NCBI GenBank assembly: GCA_028283825.1
Contig: JAPWJW010000003.1
Coordinates: forward strand, 2,418,501 to 2,482,500
Direction of reading: 5' to 3'
Source: Azospirillaceae bacterium
GTDB lineage: Bacteria > Pseudomonadota > Alphaproteobacteria > Azospirillales > Azospirillaceae
DNA: 64,000 nucleotides
The translations under genes and the position numbers were made by a program. Positions 47,268-56,949 of the stretch are shown here, one piece after another. Below the pieces are notes generated by a model that was not told where the DNA came from, did not search any database, and saw only the letters and a program-made list of their open reading frames with translations. How positions within the stretch are numbered: position 1 is the stretch's first letter; every line of letters begins with the position of its first letter.

Positions 47268-49130
47268 ATGACGGCGCACGGCAGCGAGGAAGAATTGGAT
47301 CCCCCGGTGGTGGCCGGCGCGGATACGCGGCCCGATCCGGCCATGGCGGCGCAGCTTTATGCGGTGCTGCAGCAGTTCTCCCAAGCCATCGTCGTGTTCG
47401 GGGCCGATGACCGCGTGGTGTTCGCCAACGACCGGTATCATGAGATGTTCCCGCGTTCCCCCCGGCCCGGCGCCATCCTGGGCTGGCGGTTCGAGGATCT
47501 GCTGCGCCATTCCATCGCCGCGGGCCAGGTGCCGCTGGCCGATGGCGATCCCGAGGCCTATATCGCGCGCCGCCTGTCGCAGCGCGGCATCGCGCGCGAA
47601 GGGCTGATCGGCGAGCGCTGGTATCGCGCGGTGGAGGAACATATCCCCGGCGGCGGCATCGTGCTGAGCTACAACGACATCACCGACCGCCGGCAGGCGG
47701 AGGAGGATCTGCGCAACAAGTCCGCCGTGCTCAGCGCCGCCATGGAATCCGTGCCCGGCGGCTTCATGGTGATGGATGAGCGCTTCAATTTCGTGGTCTG
47801 GAGCCGCAACTGGCCGGCCATCGGTGGCGCCACCGAGGAAATCATCCGCACCCACCCCAACATGGTCGATCTGGCCCGCTGGCAGTCGCGCCGGGGCGAC
47901 TATGACACCATCCGCCTGGACGCGGGTCAGTTCGATACCGGAACGATCGCCTCCATCCCGTGGCTGGGCCGGCTGCTGGAATTGCAGGCTGCCCGCCATC
48001 CCACGCTGACCCCCAGCGCGGAGGAGCGGGAACTGCTGGTGCAATGGCAACTGCTGCGCTACCGGCCCCAGGGGCGGCCGGATGGGGAACGGGCGGAAGG
48101 CAGCGGCACCATCCACATCGGCGGCGAGGCGGGCCGCATCGTGGAGTTTCGCCGCAACCGCATGCCGGGCCTGGGATGGGTTTCCATCTACAACGACGTC
48201 ACCGAACGCTATCGGCATGAGGAGGAGACGGCGCGCGCGCATGAGGAGACCGCCCGCGCCCTGCAGGAACTGCGCGATACCCAGGAAAGCCTGGTGCAGG
48301 CGGAAAAGCTGGCGTCGCTGGGGGAACTGGTGGCCGGCGTGGCGCATGAGCTGAACACCCCGGTGGGTATCAGCTACACCGCCGCCACCTTCCTGGCCGA
48401 CCGCCTGCGCGAGTTCCGGGTGGAAATCGAGACCGCAGCCCCCCGCAAGGCCGCGCTGTTGGATTTCCTGGATCTGGTGGAGGAGACGGCCGGCCTGATG
48501 ACGGTGAACGCCGGCCGCGCCACCCGCCTGGTGCAGAGCTTCAAGAACATCGCCGTCGACCAGACCAGTGATGAGCGGCGCATCTTCTCCCTGAAGCCTT
48601 ACCTGGAAGAGATCGTGATCAGCCTGGGGCCGCAGTGGAAGCGGCCGGGCCACAGCGTGGTGATCGACTGCCCCACCAACCTGGTGCTGGACACCTATCC
48701 CGGGGCGCTGAGCCAGGTGCTGACCAACCTGATCGTGAACGCCACCCTGCATGCCTTCGCCCCTGGCCAGTCCGGGCGCATGACCATCAACGCCACCTCG
48801 CTGCCGCCGGCACCGGCCGGCGCCGGCCGGGCGCCGGTGGAACATGTGGAGATCGTGTTCGCCGACGACGGCTGCGGCATCCCGGCCGAGGCGCTGCCCC
48901 GCATTTTCGACCCCTTCTTCACCACCCGGCGCGGCGCCGGCAGCACGGGCCTGGGCCTCAACATCGTCTTCAACCTGGTGACCCGCACGCTGGGTGGCCG
49001 GATCGAGGTGGACAGCGCCCCCGGCCGGGGCACCCGCTTTTTCCTGCGCTTGCCCAAGGTGGCGCCCGCCGCCCAGCCGGTGCTTCCCCCCCGCAAGGCG
49101 AAGGCCGATCCGCGGCCGGGCGACAGCTGA
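47268..49130 (+). CDS. Soluble PAS-domain sensor histidine kinase
   Basis: 620 residues with no membrane helix or signal peptide. PAS 1 lies at about 28-140 (QAIVVFGADDRVVFANDRYHEM). PAS 2 lies at about 150-320 (ESVPGGFMVMDERFNFVVW), ending GWVSIYNDVTERYR. A coiled linker leads to the phospho-acceptor box LVAGVAHELNTPVG (His360). The ATPase domain has NLIVNATLHAF (N box), FADDGCGIPAE (G1), FDPFFTTRRGAGSTGLGLNI (F/G2). An alanine-rich Pro tail ends it. No response regulator is adjacent. Two peptide-binding proteins follow; co-transcription is possible (87-base gap), hinting at a peptide-linked signal, but that is inference. Confidence 0.93.
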   Translation: MTAHGSEEELDPPVVAGADTRPDPAMAAQLYAVLQQFSQAIVVFGADDRVVFANDRYHEMFPRSPRPGAILGWRFEDLLRHSIAAGQVPLADGDPEAYIARRLSQRGIAREGLIGERWYRAVEEHIPGGGIVLSYNDITDRRQAEEDLRNKSAVLSAAMESVPGGFMVMDERFNFVVWSRNWPAIGGATEEIIRTHPNMVDLARWQSRRGDYDTIRLDAGQFDTGTIASIPWLGRLLELQAARHPTLTPSAEERELLVQWQLLRYRPQGRPDGERAEGSGTIHIGGEAGRIVEFRRNRMPGLGWVSIYNDVTERYRHEEETARAHEETARALQELRDTQESLVQAEKLASLGELVAGVAHELNTPVGISYTAATFLADRLREFRVEIETAAPRKAALLDFLDLVEETAGLMTVNAGRATRLVQSFKNIAVDQTSDERRIFSLKPYLEEIVISLGPQWKRPGHSVVIDCPTNLVLDTYPGALSQVLTNLIVNATLHAFAPGQSGRMTINATSLPPAPAGAGRAPVEHVEIVFADDGCGIPAEALPRIFDPFFTTRRGAGSTGLGLNIVFNLVTRTLGGRIEVDSAPGRGTRFFLRLPKVAPAAQPVLPPRKAKADPRPGDS

Positions 49131-49217
49131 CGAGGCTTGCCCCGATGGGCGTCGTGCCACTACCGTTGGCGGAGGCCCCGGTTCAAAGGGGGCCGGGGGC
49201 TGTTGGGGGCCGTGCTT

Positions 49218-50879
49218 ATGGGGGTTTCGCCGCGTCGTCCGGTCCGGACGATTCGCCTGCGGTCGCTGGTCCGAGGATCGCTTTTGGCGCTTCTGGCCGG
49301 CCTGTGCCTGATGCCGGTGGTTTCGGCCAGTGCCCAGGTGCCGGCGAAAACTCTGGTGCGGGCCATCGGCGGCGCGCCCGACACCCTGGACCCCCAGCGC
49401 GCCGACCTTACCCTGGAAATAACCGTGATCAGCGACCTGCTGGAAGGGCTGCTGGCCCCGGACGGCAAGGGCGGGGCGCGGCCGGCCCTGGCGGAAAGCT
49501 GGACCGTGTCGCCGGATGAGCGCACCTACACCTTCCGGCTGCGGCCCGACGCCCAATGGTCGGACGGAAGCCTGGTGACGGCGGATGATTTCGTCTTCTC
49601 CTGGCGGCGGCTGGCCGACCCCAAGACGGCCGGCCCTTTCGCCTTTTTTACGTGGACGGTGGTGAACGGCGAGGCCATCGCCAAGGGCGCTATCCAGGAC
49701 GTGAGCCGCCTGGGCGTCAGCGCGCTGGACGCCCATACCTTCCAGGTGGAGTTGGTGCGGCCCACGGCCTATTTCCTGTCCATGCTGCAGCATCCGGCCT
49801 TGGCCGCGGTGCAGAAGGCCAGCGTGCTGGCCTGGGGCGACGCCTTCACCCAGCCGGGGCACTATGTCGCCAGCGGTGCCTATGTCCTGGCGGAGAATGC
49901 GCCGGGGGACCACCTGACCCTGGTGCGGAACCCCCATTACTACGACCGGGCCAAGGTGCGGGTGGACCGGGTGACCGACCTGCCGATGGAGGATCGCGCG
50001 GCGGAAACCCGCCTGTTCCAGGCAGGCCGCCTGTCGGTGACCTATGACCTGCCCATCCCGCAGGTGGCGTGGGCGCGGGACACGCTGAAGGGCGCCTATG
50101 TTGCCGGCCCCCTGTTCGATACCTATTTCCTGGCCTTCAACCTGCGTAACGAGCCCTGGAAATCATCGCCGCAATTGCGCGAGGCGCTGACCCTGGCCAT
50201 CGACCGCGACCGGCTGGCCGCCCTGCTGGGGGAGGAACAGCCGGCCTACAGCTTCGTGCCGCCGCTTGCCCCCGGGACGGGCGTCGCGGCGTATGAGCCC
50301 GGCTGGCCCGCCTGGCGCGGCCTGGCCCAGGTGCAGCGGGTGGCGCGCGCCCGCGTCCTGCTGGCGGAGGCCGGTTTCGGGCCCGGTGGTCACTCGTTGC
50401 CGGCGGTGGACCTGCTGTACGCGGCGGGGGGAAATTCCGCCCCGGTGATGGTTGCTGTGGCCGCCATGTGGCGGGAGGCGCTGGGCCTGGAGGTGCGGCT
50501 GGAGGCCCGGGAATTCCGCACCGTTACCGCCCAGGCGCGGGACAAGACCTTCAAGGACCTGGTCTTCACCTCTTGGCTGGGCGACTACCCCGACGCCAAC
50601 AGCTTCCTAGCGCTGCTGCGCGCCGACGCCGGGCCGGAAAACAACAGCGGCTATCGCAACCCGCTGTTCGATGCCCTGATGGAAGAGGCGAACGGCGAGT
50701 CCGATGCCACCCGCCGCGCCGACCTGATGCGCCGGGCGGAACGGCTGATGCTGGACGACACGCCCATCATCCCCCTGTTCCACAAGGGGGTGCACCGCCT
50801 GGTATCGCCCCGCATCGCCGGCTGGACGCCCAACATGCTGGACCTGATCCCCAGCCGCTTCCTGGATCTGGCGCCATGA
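49218..50879 (+). CDS. Oligopeptide ABC transporter binding protein (first copy)
   Basis: 553-residue periplasmic SBP_bac_5 (OppA/MppA-like) protein. Basic N-terminus, then signal helix LLALLAGLCLMPVVSASAQ (cleavage near ASA-Q). Family motifs: RAIGGAPDTLDPQ, WSDGSLVTADDFVFSWRRL and NSGYRNPLFDALM. Start at ATG 49218; the frame is open from 49137. No permease or ATPase genes follow, so it must use a transporter encoded elsewhere. It overlaps the second copy by ATGA. Confidence 0.9.
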   Translation: MGVSPRRPVRTIRLRSLVRGSLLALLAGLCLMPVVSASAQVPAKTLVRAIGGAPDTLDPQRADLTLEITVISDLLEGLLAPDGKGGARPALAESWTVSPDERTYTFRLRPDAQWSDGSLVTADDFVFSWRRLADPKTAGPFAFFTWTVVNGEAIAKGAIQDVSRLGVSALDAHTFQVELVRPTAYFLSMLQHPALAAVQKASVLAWGDAFTQPGHYVASGAYVLAENAPGDHLTLVRNPHYYDRAKVRVDRVTDLPMEDRAAETRLFQAGRLSVTYDLPIPQVAWARDTLKGAYVAGPLFDTYFLAFNLRNEPWKSSPQLREALTLAIDRDRLAALLGEEQPAYSFVPPLAPGTGVAAYEPGWPAWRGLAQVQRVARARVLLAEAGFGPGGHSLPAVDLLYAAGGNSAPVMVAVAAMWREALGLEVRLEAREFRTVTAQARDKTFKDLVFTSWLGDYPDANSFLALLRADAGPENNSGYRNPLFDALMEEANGESDATRRADLMRRAERLMLDDTPIIPLFHKGVHRLVSPRIAGWTPNMLDLIPSRFLDLAP

Positions 50880-52465
50880 AGTGGCTGGCTGTCCTGGTAT
50901 TGGCCCTGGCGACGGCCCTGCCCGCACAGGCGGAGACGGTCTTGCGCCGGGGCATGGGCACGGAGCCGGAAACGCTGGACACCCAGTGCTCGTCGGGGGA
51001 ACCGGAAAGCTATATCGAGCTGGACCTGCTGGAAGGCCTGCTGACCTACGATGCCGAAGGCCGGCCGGTGCCGGGGGCGGCGGAGCGCTGGACCATCAGC
51101 CCCGACGGGTTGACCTACACCTTCATCCTGCGCGCCGACGGCAAATGGTCGGACGGCAGCCCGGTGACGGCGGACGATTTCGTCTTCTCGTGGCGGCGCC
51201 TGGCGGATCCCAAGACAGCGTCGCGCTACGCCTATTTCCTGAACCCGGTGAAGAACGCCCGCGCGGTGGCGGAGGGGCGCCTGGCCCCCGACGCCCTGGG
51301 CGTGGCGGCGCGTGATGCCCGCACCCTGGTGGTGACGCTGGCCGCACCGGCCGCCCCCTTCCTGGCCAGCCTGGCCCACCACAGCCTTTATCCGGTGAAC
51401 CCAAAGGCGGTGCAGGCCTTCGGTGACGGCTACACCCAGCCGGGGCGCTATCTTTCCAACGGGCCCTATGTGCTGGCCGAGGCGGTGCCCCAGGACCACG
51501 TCACCCTGGTGCGCAATCCCTACTTCCGTGCGGCGACCGCGGTGGCCGTGGATAAGGTGATCTATTACCCGACCGAGAACCGGGATACGGAGTTGCGCCG
51601 CTTCCGCGCCGGGGAACTGGACGTGACCTATGACATCCCAGAGGCGCAGATCGCCTGGCTGCGGCAGAACATGGCGGCCGAACTGCGCATCGCGCCCTTC
51701 CTCAGCACCTTCTATTTCGCCTTCAACCTGACGCACGAGCCGTGGAAGTCCGAGCCTAAGCTGCGCCGGGCCCTGACCCTGGCGCTGGACCGCGACATCA
51801 TCACCGGCAAGATCACGAAGTCCGGCCAGCTGCCGGCCTATACCCTGGTGCCGCCAGGGACCCAGGGCTACGACGCGACCGCCGCCCAGCCGGAATGGGC
51901 GTCCTGGCCGCAAAGCCGGCGTAACGAGGAGGCGCGGCGCCTGCTGAAGGAGGCGGGCTACGGTCCCGGTGCCAAGCCACTGGAGCTGGAGATCTACTAC
52001 AGCACCAGCGAGAACTATCGGAAGCTGGCGCTGGCGGCCATGGCGATGTGGAAGATGATCCTGGGCATCAAGGCGGTGCCGGTGAACCAGGAATGGCGGG
52101 TGTTCCTGGACACCCGCAACCGCAAGCTCTACCGCGACCTGGCGCGGGTGGGGTGGATCGGCGACTTCAACGATGCCGCTTCATTCCTGGACATCTACCG
52201 CTCCGACGCCGGCTCGCAGAACCATGCCGGCTACGCCGACGCCGAATTCGACCGGCTGACGGCCGCCGCCACGGTGGAGCGGGATGCCGGCCGGCGGCGC
52301 GACCTGCTGACCCGGGCGGAACGGCGGCTGGTGGAGGATTGCATCCTGATCCCCGTCTACACCTATGCCTCGCACGTGCTGGTGTCGACCCGCGTCCAGG
52401 GCTGGCGGGACAATGTGCTGAACATGCACCCCAGCCGCTATCTCAGCCTCATGCCGCCGGGCTGA
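50876..52465 (+). CDS. Oligopeptide ABC transporter binding protein (second copy)
   Basis: 529-residue paralogue of the previous gene. Signal peptide MKWLAVLVLALATALPAQA. Shares WSDGSPVTADDFVFSWRRL-ADPKTA and the general SBP_bac_5 layout, with NHAGYADAEFDRL and a C-terminal YTYASHVLVSTRVQGW. The ATG sits inside the previous gene's stop (ATGA), so translation is coupled. The pair is a tandem duplication; both substrate specificities are unknown. Confidence 0.9.
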   Translation: MKWLAVLVLALATALPAQAETVLRRGMGTEPETLDTQCSSGEPESYIELDLLEGLLTYDAEGRPVPGAAERWTISPDGLTYTFILRADGKWSDGSPVTADDFVFSWRRLADPKTASRYAYFLNPVKNARAVAEGRLAPDALGVAARDARTLVVTLAAPAAPFLASLAHHSLYPVNPKAVQAFGDGYTQPGRYLSNGPYVLAEAVPQDHVTLVRNPYFRAATAVAVDKVIYYPTENRDTELRRFRAGELDVTYDIPEAQIAWLRQNMAAELRIAPFLSTFYFAFNLTHEPWKSEPKLRRALTLALDRDIITGKITKSGQLPAYTLVPPGTQGYDATAAQPEWASWPQSRRNEEARRLLKEAGYGPGAKPLELEIYYSTSENYRKLALAAMAMWKMILGIKAVPVNQEWRVFLDTRNRKLYRDLARVGWIGDFNDAASFLDIYRSDAGSQNHAGYADAEFDRLTAAATVERDAGRRRDLLTRAERRLVEDCILIPVYTYASHVLVSTRVQGWRDNVLNMHPSRYLSLMPPG

Positions 52466-52469
52466 CGCG

Positions 52470-53783
52470 TCAGGGGGACGGCCAGTCCTGCACGGCGTAG
52501 CGGACGGTCCTGGCCGGCAGCATCAGCGTTGGTGCGGCCTGGCCGGCCGTCACCAGCACCTGGTCCACCGGCACGGCGTCCTCCGCCTCATTGGCCAGGA
52601 AGGCCTGGACCAGCCGCGTGCCACTGGCCGGCAGCAGGAAGGCCGGCACGGGCACCGGCGCCCTGCCCATGCCGGCCAGCCAGTCCGGGCGGCCCTGCCG
52701 GTCGGCGACAGGTGGGTGCACCACCTGCAGATCGACCGCCCCCGCCAGCAGGCCCACGGTCAGCGGCCGCCCCTGGCGCATCAGCACGACGGAGCCCGCT
52801 TGCGCCTTGGGTGCGGCCAGGGTGTAAAGGTCGGCGTCGGGGCGGTTCATGGGGAAGGGCGTCAGCCCCGCCTGGTCGATGGTCAGCGGATCGATGCCGG
52901 TCAGGTGCTTCAGCTTTGCTGCCATCCACACCACGCCGTTGCCCTCGGCGGCGATGGGCCGCTCCGCCGCGTGGTGTTCGCCGGCATAGATCAGCAGCTT
53001 GGCGCCGGGATGGGCCTGTAGGGCGCGGCGGGCCAGGTTCTCCGCCTGGTCCTCGTCCCGCTGCTCTTCGTTGTCCCAACTGGGGCGGGCCGATTCGTAG
53101 GACACCAGGTGGTAGCCCAGCGCCAGCGACTGGCGCAGGAAATCGGCGAAGACCGGATCGCTGGTGTAATAGCCGCTGGTTCGCCGCAGGTAACCGTCGC
53201 GGGACAACTGGTCCATCTTGGCTTGGGAGACGGCGTCGTCGGCATCCCGGGTCAGGGTCTCCGCCGCCAGCAGGGTATAGCCCAGCGGCCGCAAGGCGCG
53301 CGCCACCTCCAGCGCGAAGGCGCGGCCGCGCGGGTCCAGATGGTTCTCATCCAGGATGACGATACGGGTGTGCCGCGCCCGTTCGACGATGGCGGGGATG
53401 GCCGGCACACCCGTCGCTGCCTCCAGGGCTGGGATGTCGCCGGGCGCCAGGTGATAGTCGGCGGCCGTCTTGGCCGGGTTGAAGCGTGGCCGGCCCGTCA
53501 TGCACGACATGGCCTGGCTCCATTGGTCGAAGACGTCGGCGTCCGGGATCCGGTCGGCGTCGGGCAGGTCCAGGCGCGCCAGCAGGCCGAAGGTCGCCTG
53601 CATGTAGCGGCCGTGGCGGACGTCGTCGATGGACTGCTTGTAGGCCGCCAGCAGCCGGTCGTTGTCCAGCGGGGCAGGTGCCGTGTTTTGGGCTGGAGCG
53701 GCCGTCGGCCCGCCGCCTACCATCAGGGCGGCCAGGATGACGACCGATCCGTGCTTGCGAAAGGTGCTGATCAAGGGGCGCAT
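52470..53783 (-). CDS. Secreted ChaN/EreA-like protein of unknown role
   Basis: 437 residues. Signal peptide VVILAALMVGGGPTAAPAQ. The central region has IVILDENHLDPRGRAFALEV (His followed by acidic pocket), LLAAETL, YHLVSYE and LLIYAGEHHAAE, a spacing seen in the ChaN/TIKI/EreA-like hydrolase fold, but similarity is weak by eye. It diverges from padR with a 19-bp near-palindrome between, so it is the likely target of that repressor. Substrate unknown. Confidence 0.6.
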   Translation of the reverse strand: MRPLISTFRKHGSVVILAALMVGGGPTAAPAQNTAPAPLDNDRLLAAYKQSIDDVRHGRYMQATFGLLARLDLPDADRIPDADVFDQWSQAMSCMTGRPRFNPAKTAADYHLAPGDIPALEAATGVPAIPAIVERARHTRIVILDENHLDPRGRAFALEVARALRPLGYTLLAAETLTRDADDAVSQAKMDQLSRDGYLRRTSGYYTSDPVFADFLRQSLALGYHLVSYESARPSWDNEEQRDEDQAENLARRALQAHPGAKLLIYAGEHHAAERPIAAEGNGVVWMAAKLKHLTGIDPLTIDQAGLTPFPMNRPDADLYTLAAPKAQAGSVVLMRQGRPLTVGLLAGAVDLQVVHPPVADRQGRPDWLAGMGRAPVPVPAFLLPASGTRLVQAFLANEAEDAVPVDQVLVTAGQAAPTLMLPARTVRYAVQDWPSP

Positions 53784-53801
53784 GACGACACCAACCGTTC
53801 A

Positions 53802-53820
53802 ATGGTACGATTCGTACTAT
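53802..53820. promoter_or_regulatory. Operator-like palindrome between padR and its neighbour
   Basis: ATGGTACGATTCGTACTAT: GTACGA and TCGTAC form perfect arms around one T, and the outer bases extend it to 19 bp with one mismatch. It lies 25 bases before the padR ATG and 18 bases from the divergent gene, overlapping both likely promoters. PadR regulators bind such short inverted repeats and usually repress their own and the divergent gene. Confidence 0.7.
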
Positions 53821-53845
53821 AGGCGTAACCGACCAGGAAGGCGAC

Positions 53846-54370
53846 ATGGTTTCAGCACGGCCGATCACGGAGCTGGAGGGGGCCATCCTCTCCGAAATCC
53901 ACCACCGGGGGCACGACACGGCCTTCCAGGTGCGCCGCGCCTTCGCCGCCTCGTTCTCGCTGGAATGGAAGGGCAGTGCGGGCGCCGTCTATCCGGCGGT
54001 CAAGCGCCTGGAACGCGATGGCCTGATCCATGCCGGGCCGGCGGAAGGGGGCCGCAATACCCGGCGCCTGTCGCTGACGGCCGACGGCGTGGCGGCGCTG
54101 AACGCCTGGGCCGGTGACGCCGGGCTGGCCACCAGCGTGGGCGTCGATCCCTTCCGCTTGCGCTCCGGCATCTGGACCCTGCTGCCGGTGGAGGAGCGCC
54201 GGGCCCTGTTCGCCCGGCTGGAGGCGGAGATCGCCGCCAGCCTGGCGCAGTTGCAGGGTTATGCCGCCGCGACCGACCCGGTGGAACGCCTGCGGGTGGA
54301 ATTGTGCGTGGCCGTGCAGCAGGCGCGCCGGGACCAGTTGCGGCGCTGGATGGACGGCGGGGAGATGTAG
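53846..54370 (+). CDS. PadR-family transcription repressor
   Basis: 174 residues. N-terminal winged helix with ITELEGAILSEIHHRGHDTAFQVRRAF, WKGSAGAVYPAVKRLERDGLI and the wing GGRNTRRLSLTADG; C-terminal helical dimerisation domain (about 110-170). This is the PadR/Vir-type layout. AAGGCGAC precedes the ATG. Expected to sense a small compound and control the divergent secreted protein through the operator at 53802-53820. Confidence 0.9.
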   Translation: MVSARPITELEGAILSEIHHRGHDTAFQVRRAFAASFSLEWKGSAGAVYPAVKRLERDGLIHAGPAEGGRNTRRLSLTADGVAALNAWAGDAGLATSVGVDPFRLRSGIWTLLPVEERRALFARLEAEIAASLAQLQGYAAATDPVERLRVELCVAVQQARRDQLRRWMDGGEM

Positions 54371-54380
54371 GCCGGACCGC

Positions 54381-54815
54381 TCAGTGGTCGCCCCCCGTCT
54401 GCACCGCCGGCCGTCGGGCGAAGGGCGCGGTGGGCGGCTGGTCGGGTTCCGGCGGCATGTCCCAGCCATGGGCCAAGGTGCTGTCCGCCAAGGGGATGGT
54501 GCTCTGGCCCAGGTCCACCGGTATCTGGAATGCGGATACGCCCGGCACGGGGCAGGAGGCCGACTTGGCGCGCAATGCCCAGCCATCGGGCAGCGGCCGA
54601 TCCCAGACGAACACGGAACAGGGGCCGATGAGAGGCGGGCGGGGCGTATAGGTCTCGTCGATCTGAAAGCCCGGATAGTTGCCCCGTACACTGCCGGCCA
54701 CGCCCGCGAAGGTCTGCGGTGTCAGGGGCGGCGGGGGCGGGACGACCGGCCCCGGTGAGGCGCAACCCGCCAGCCCCACGGTCATGACGCACACCCACCA
54801 CCATTGCTGAACCAT
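54381..54815 (-). CDS. Small lipoprotein of unknown function
   Basis: 144 residues from MVQQWWWVCVMTVGLAGCAS; the LAGC lipobox predicts lipid attachment at Cys18. A Pro-rich stretch (PPPPPL) follows, then a short globular part with CSVFVWDRPLPDGW and two cysteines. It begins at 54815; the reading frame opens five codons earlier. Convergent with padR, ten bases apart. Not recognised further. Confidence 0.7.
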   Translation of the reverse strand: MVQQWWWVCVMTVGLAGCASPGPVVPPPPPLTPQTFAGVAGSVRGNYPGFQIDETYTPRPPLIGPCSVFVWDRPLPDGWALRAKSASCPVPGVSAFQIPVDLGQSTIPLADSTLAHGWDMPPEPDQPPTAPFARRPAVQTGGDH

Positions 54816-54925
54816 GGTGCCCCCTTTCACGACCTATGCGCGTTCCCATCGCGGCGGAGGGTTGCAGGGTGACGACGGCGGCCATGGGGCGGAAACGTGG
54901 CGTTTTTGGGGCAGCCAGCCCAAAC

Positions 54926-54960
54926 AAAAACGCCCGCCGGCAGGGGCCAGCGGGCGTTTC
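54926..54960 (-). terminator. Intrinsic terminator of the translation operon
   Basis: AAACGCCCGC (54959-54950 on the minus strand) pairs with GCGGGCGTTT (54937-54928), followed by TTG-TTTG. Placed 34 bases after the rplS stop, it ends ffh-rpsP-rimM-trmD-rplS. Confidence 0.88.
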
Positions 54961-54993
54961 GTACTCTGGTACCGGACAGGTCCCAAGAAAGCC

Positions 54994-55380
54994 TTACTTG
55001 GCTTCCTTGTTCATGCCGCGACCGGTGGTGCGCTCGGTGATGCGGGCCGACTTGCCGCGACGATCACGCAGGTAGTACAGCTTGGCGCGACGGACGTCGC
55101 CCTTGCGGATCAGCTCGATGCTGTCGATGCGGGGGCTGTACAGCGGGAACACGCGTTCCACGCCTTCGCCGTAGCTGATCTTGCGCACGGTGAAGCTGGA
55201 GCTCACGCCGGCATTGCGGCGGGCGATGACCACGCCTTCGTAGGCCTGCACGCGCTCGCGCGAGCCTTCGATGACCTTCACGTTCACCTTCACGGTGTCG
55301 CCGGGGGAGAATTCCGGCACCGCACGGACGGCGGTCAGCTTCTCGATCTGCTCTTGCTCAAGCTTCTGGATGATGTTCAC
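54994..55380 (-). CDS. rplS: 50S ribosomal protein L19
   Basis: 128 residues from [15 protein letters not shown], read from a GTG at 55380; an upstream frame to 55479 is rejected because it runs into trm[33 protein letters not shown] and [18 protein letters not shown] are the conserved L19 blocks. It sits at the 30S-50S interface. Last gene of the operon, in the same order as in E. coli. Confidence 0.96.
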   Translation of the reverse strand: MNIIQKLEQEQIEKLTAVRAVPEFSPGDTVKVNVKVIEGSRERVQAYEGVVIARRNAGVSSSFTVRKISYGEGVERVFPLYSPRIDSIELIRKGDVRRAKLYYLRDRRGKSARITERTTGRGMNKEAK

Positions 55381-55423
55381 GACATTGCACTCCAAATGAT
55401 GACGCTGGCCAGCCTCACGGCGG

Positions 55424-56239
55424 TCATTCCATGTTCGATTCAGGCGCCGTTTCCGGGTTGGAAACGCCATCCTTTCCATTCAGGCCGCCGCGCCTGCGGC
55501 GACCTTTCTTCACGACCTTGGGCCGGCTCTCCTCGTAGCGCTGCCACAGGTCCGGTCGCCGGTCCTGGGTGATGCGCTCCGCCTCGGCCAACCGCCAGGC
55601 CTTGACCTTCTCATGGTGCCCGGAGAGTAGGACCTCGGGCACCGCGCGCTCCTGCCAGACGGCGGGCCGCGTGTAGTGGGGATATTCCAGCAATCCCCGC
55701 TCGAAACTCTCTTCGCCGGCCGTCTCGACGTTGCCCATGACGCCCGGCAACAGCCGGACACAGGCGTCGATCAGGCACAGCGCCGCGGGCTCCCCCCCCG
55801 AAAGCACGAAATCCCCGAGGCTGATCTCCTCAAGGCCTTGCGCTTCCAGGACGCGCTCATCCACCCCTTCATACCGTCCGCACAGGATGGTGAGGGCCGG
55901 CGCCGATACGAGTTCCCGTACCAACGCCTGGTCCAGCACACGCCCACGCGGCGAAAGGTAGATCGCCCGGCCCCGTTCCGCCTGGTCCTGGGTCAAGCGT
56001 TGCCGGCTGGCGGTCAACGCTGCGTCCAGAACGTCGGGCCGCATGACCATACCTGGTCCGCCGCCGAACGGGGTGTCGTCCACGGAGCGATGCTTATCGC
56101 TCGCGAACGACCGGATGTCCACTGATTCCAGCGACCAGGTGCCATGCTCCAGCGCCTTCCCCGCCAGGCTCATGCCCAGCGGCCCCGGGAACATTTCCGG
56201 GAACAGGGTCAGCACCGTCACATGCCATCCGGGGGTCAT
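55424..56239 (-). CDS. trmD: tRNA (guanine-N1)-methyltransferase
   Basis: Methylates G37 of tRNAs to prevent frameshifting. 271 residues. VLTLFPEMF near the N-terminus, [45 protein letters not shown] (the AdoMet-binding trefoil knot) and YPHYTRP are all present. The C-terminal 40 residues are basic (KKGRRRRGG) and extend beyond the usual length. Overlaps nothing; rimM ends five bases upstream. Confidence 0.97.
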   Translation of the reverse strand: MTPGWHVTVLTLFPEMFPGPLGMSLAGKALEHGTWSLESVDIRSFASDKHRSVDDTPFGGGPGMVMRPDVLDAALTASRQRLTQDQAERGRAIYLSPRGRVLDQALVRELVSAPALTILCGRYEGVDERVLEAQGLEEISLGDFVLSGGEPAALCLIDACVRLLPGVMGNVETAGEESFERGLLEYPHYTRPAVWQERAVPEVLLSGHHEKVKAWRLAEAERITQDRRPDLWQRYEESRPKVVKKGRRRRGGLNGKDGVSNPETAPESNME

Positions 56240-56244
56240 GGAAC

Positions 56245-56880
56245 TCAGGCCTCGGCTTCCTCGTCGCCCGTGACCTCATCGGCCTCGGACGCGTCGGCGG
56301 CAACGGCCTCATCGGCGGCGGGGCCGCCTTCCATCTCAGCCAGTTCCTCCGGCGTGGGACGGACCTTCTCAAACAGTCCGGCCGGCGGTTCCACCGTCAC
56401 GATCCCGGCCTTCACGTCGACCACCGGAACGGTGGCGCGGCTGAAGGGGATGGTGATGGTCTTGCCCGAGGCCGCGTGCGCGATCTCCAGCATGTCGCCG
56501 CCACCGAAATCGTAGATGGCCTTGATCTCGCCGAAGGGTTCGCCGTCCGCCGTAGTGGACACCAGGCCGATCAGGTCGGCGTGGTAGAACTCATCCTCGT
56601 CCTCGGGCGCCGGCAGCTGGTCGCGATTGATGAACAGCCGGGTGCCTTTCAGAGCGTCGGCGGCGTCACGGTCGCGCACGCCCTGCAATTCCGCCAGGAA
56701 GTGGTCCTTGCCCATGCCGGTCATGGCCAGGGCGAAGGTACGGGCGCCCGATTCGTCGGTGAGCGCGCCATAAGCGAACAGCGATTCCGGCACGGCCGTA
56801 TAGCTCTTCACCTTGACGCGGCCGCGCACCCCGTGGCTGCCCACGAACTGCCCGACGCAGATGCGCGTGGCGGTATCCAT
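56245..56880 (-). CDS. rimM: Ribosome maturation factor RimM
   Basis: Binds S19 and helps 16S rRNA 3' domain folding. 211 residues. The N-terminal barrel has [21 protein letters not shown]; the PRC-barrel half has [10 protein letters not shown] and [23 protein letters not shown]. The last 45 residues are an acidic Glu/Ala-rich tail ([13 protein letters not shown]), longer than in most homologues. Part of the rpsP-rimM-trmD-rplS order. Confidence 0.95.
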   Translation of the reverse strand: MDTATRICVGQFVGSHGVRGRVKVKSYTAVPESLFAYGALTDESGARTFALAMTGMGKDHFLAELQGVRDRDAADALKGTRLFINRDQLPAPEDEDEFYHADLIGLVSTTADGEPFGEIKAIYDFGGGDMLEIAHAASGKTITIPFSRATVPVVDVKAGIVTVEPPAGLFEKVRPTPEELAEMEGGPAADEAVAADASEADEVTGDEEAEA

Positions 56881-56903
56881 ACTCTAAAACTCCAGGAGGC
56901 CTG

Positions 56904-56929
56904 ACGGGGGTGGGAAGCCCCACCCCCGT
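56904..56929 (-). other. Intercistronic hairpin between rpsP and rimM
   Basis: ACGGGGGTGGG (56904-56914) pairs perfectly with CCCACCCCCGT (56919-56929) around AAGC. Lacks a T tract; probable mRNA stabiliser or partial attenuator that raises rpsP over rimM. Confidence 0.6.
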
Positions 56930-56949
56930 AACGATCAGCCGTGGGCCAA

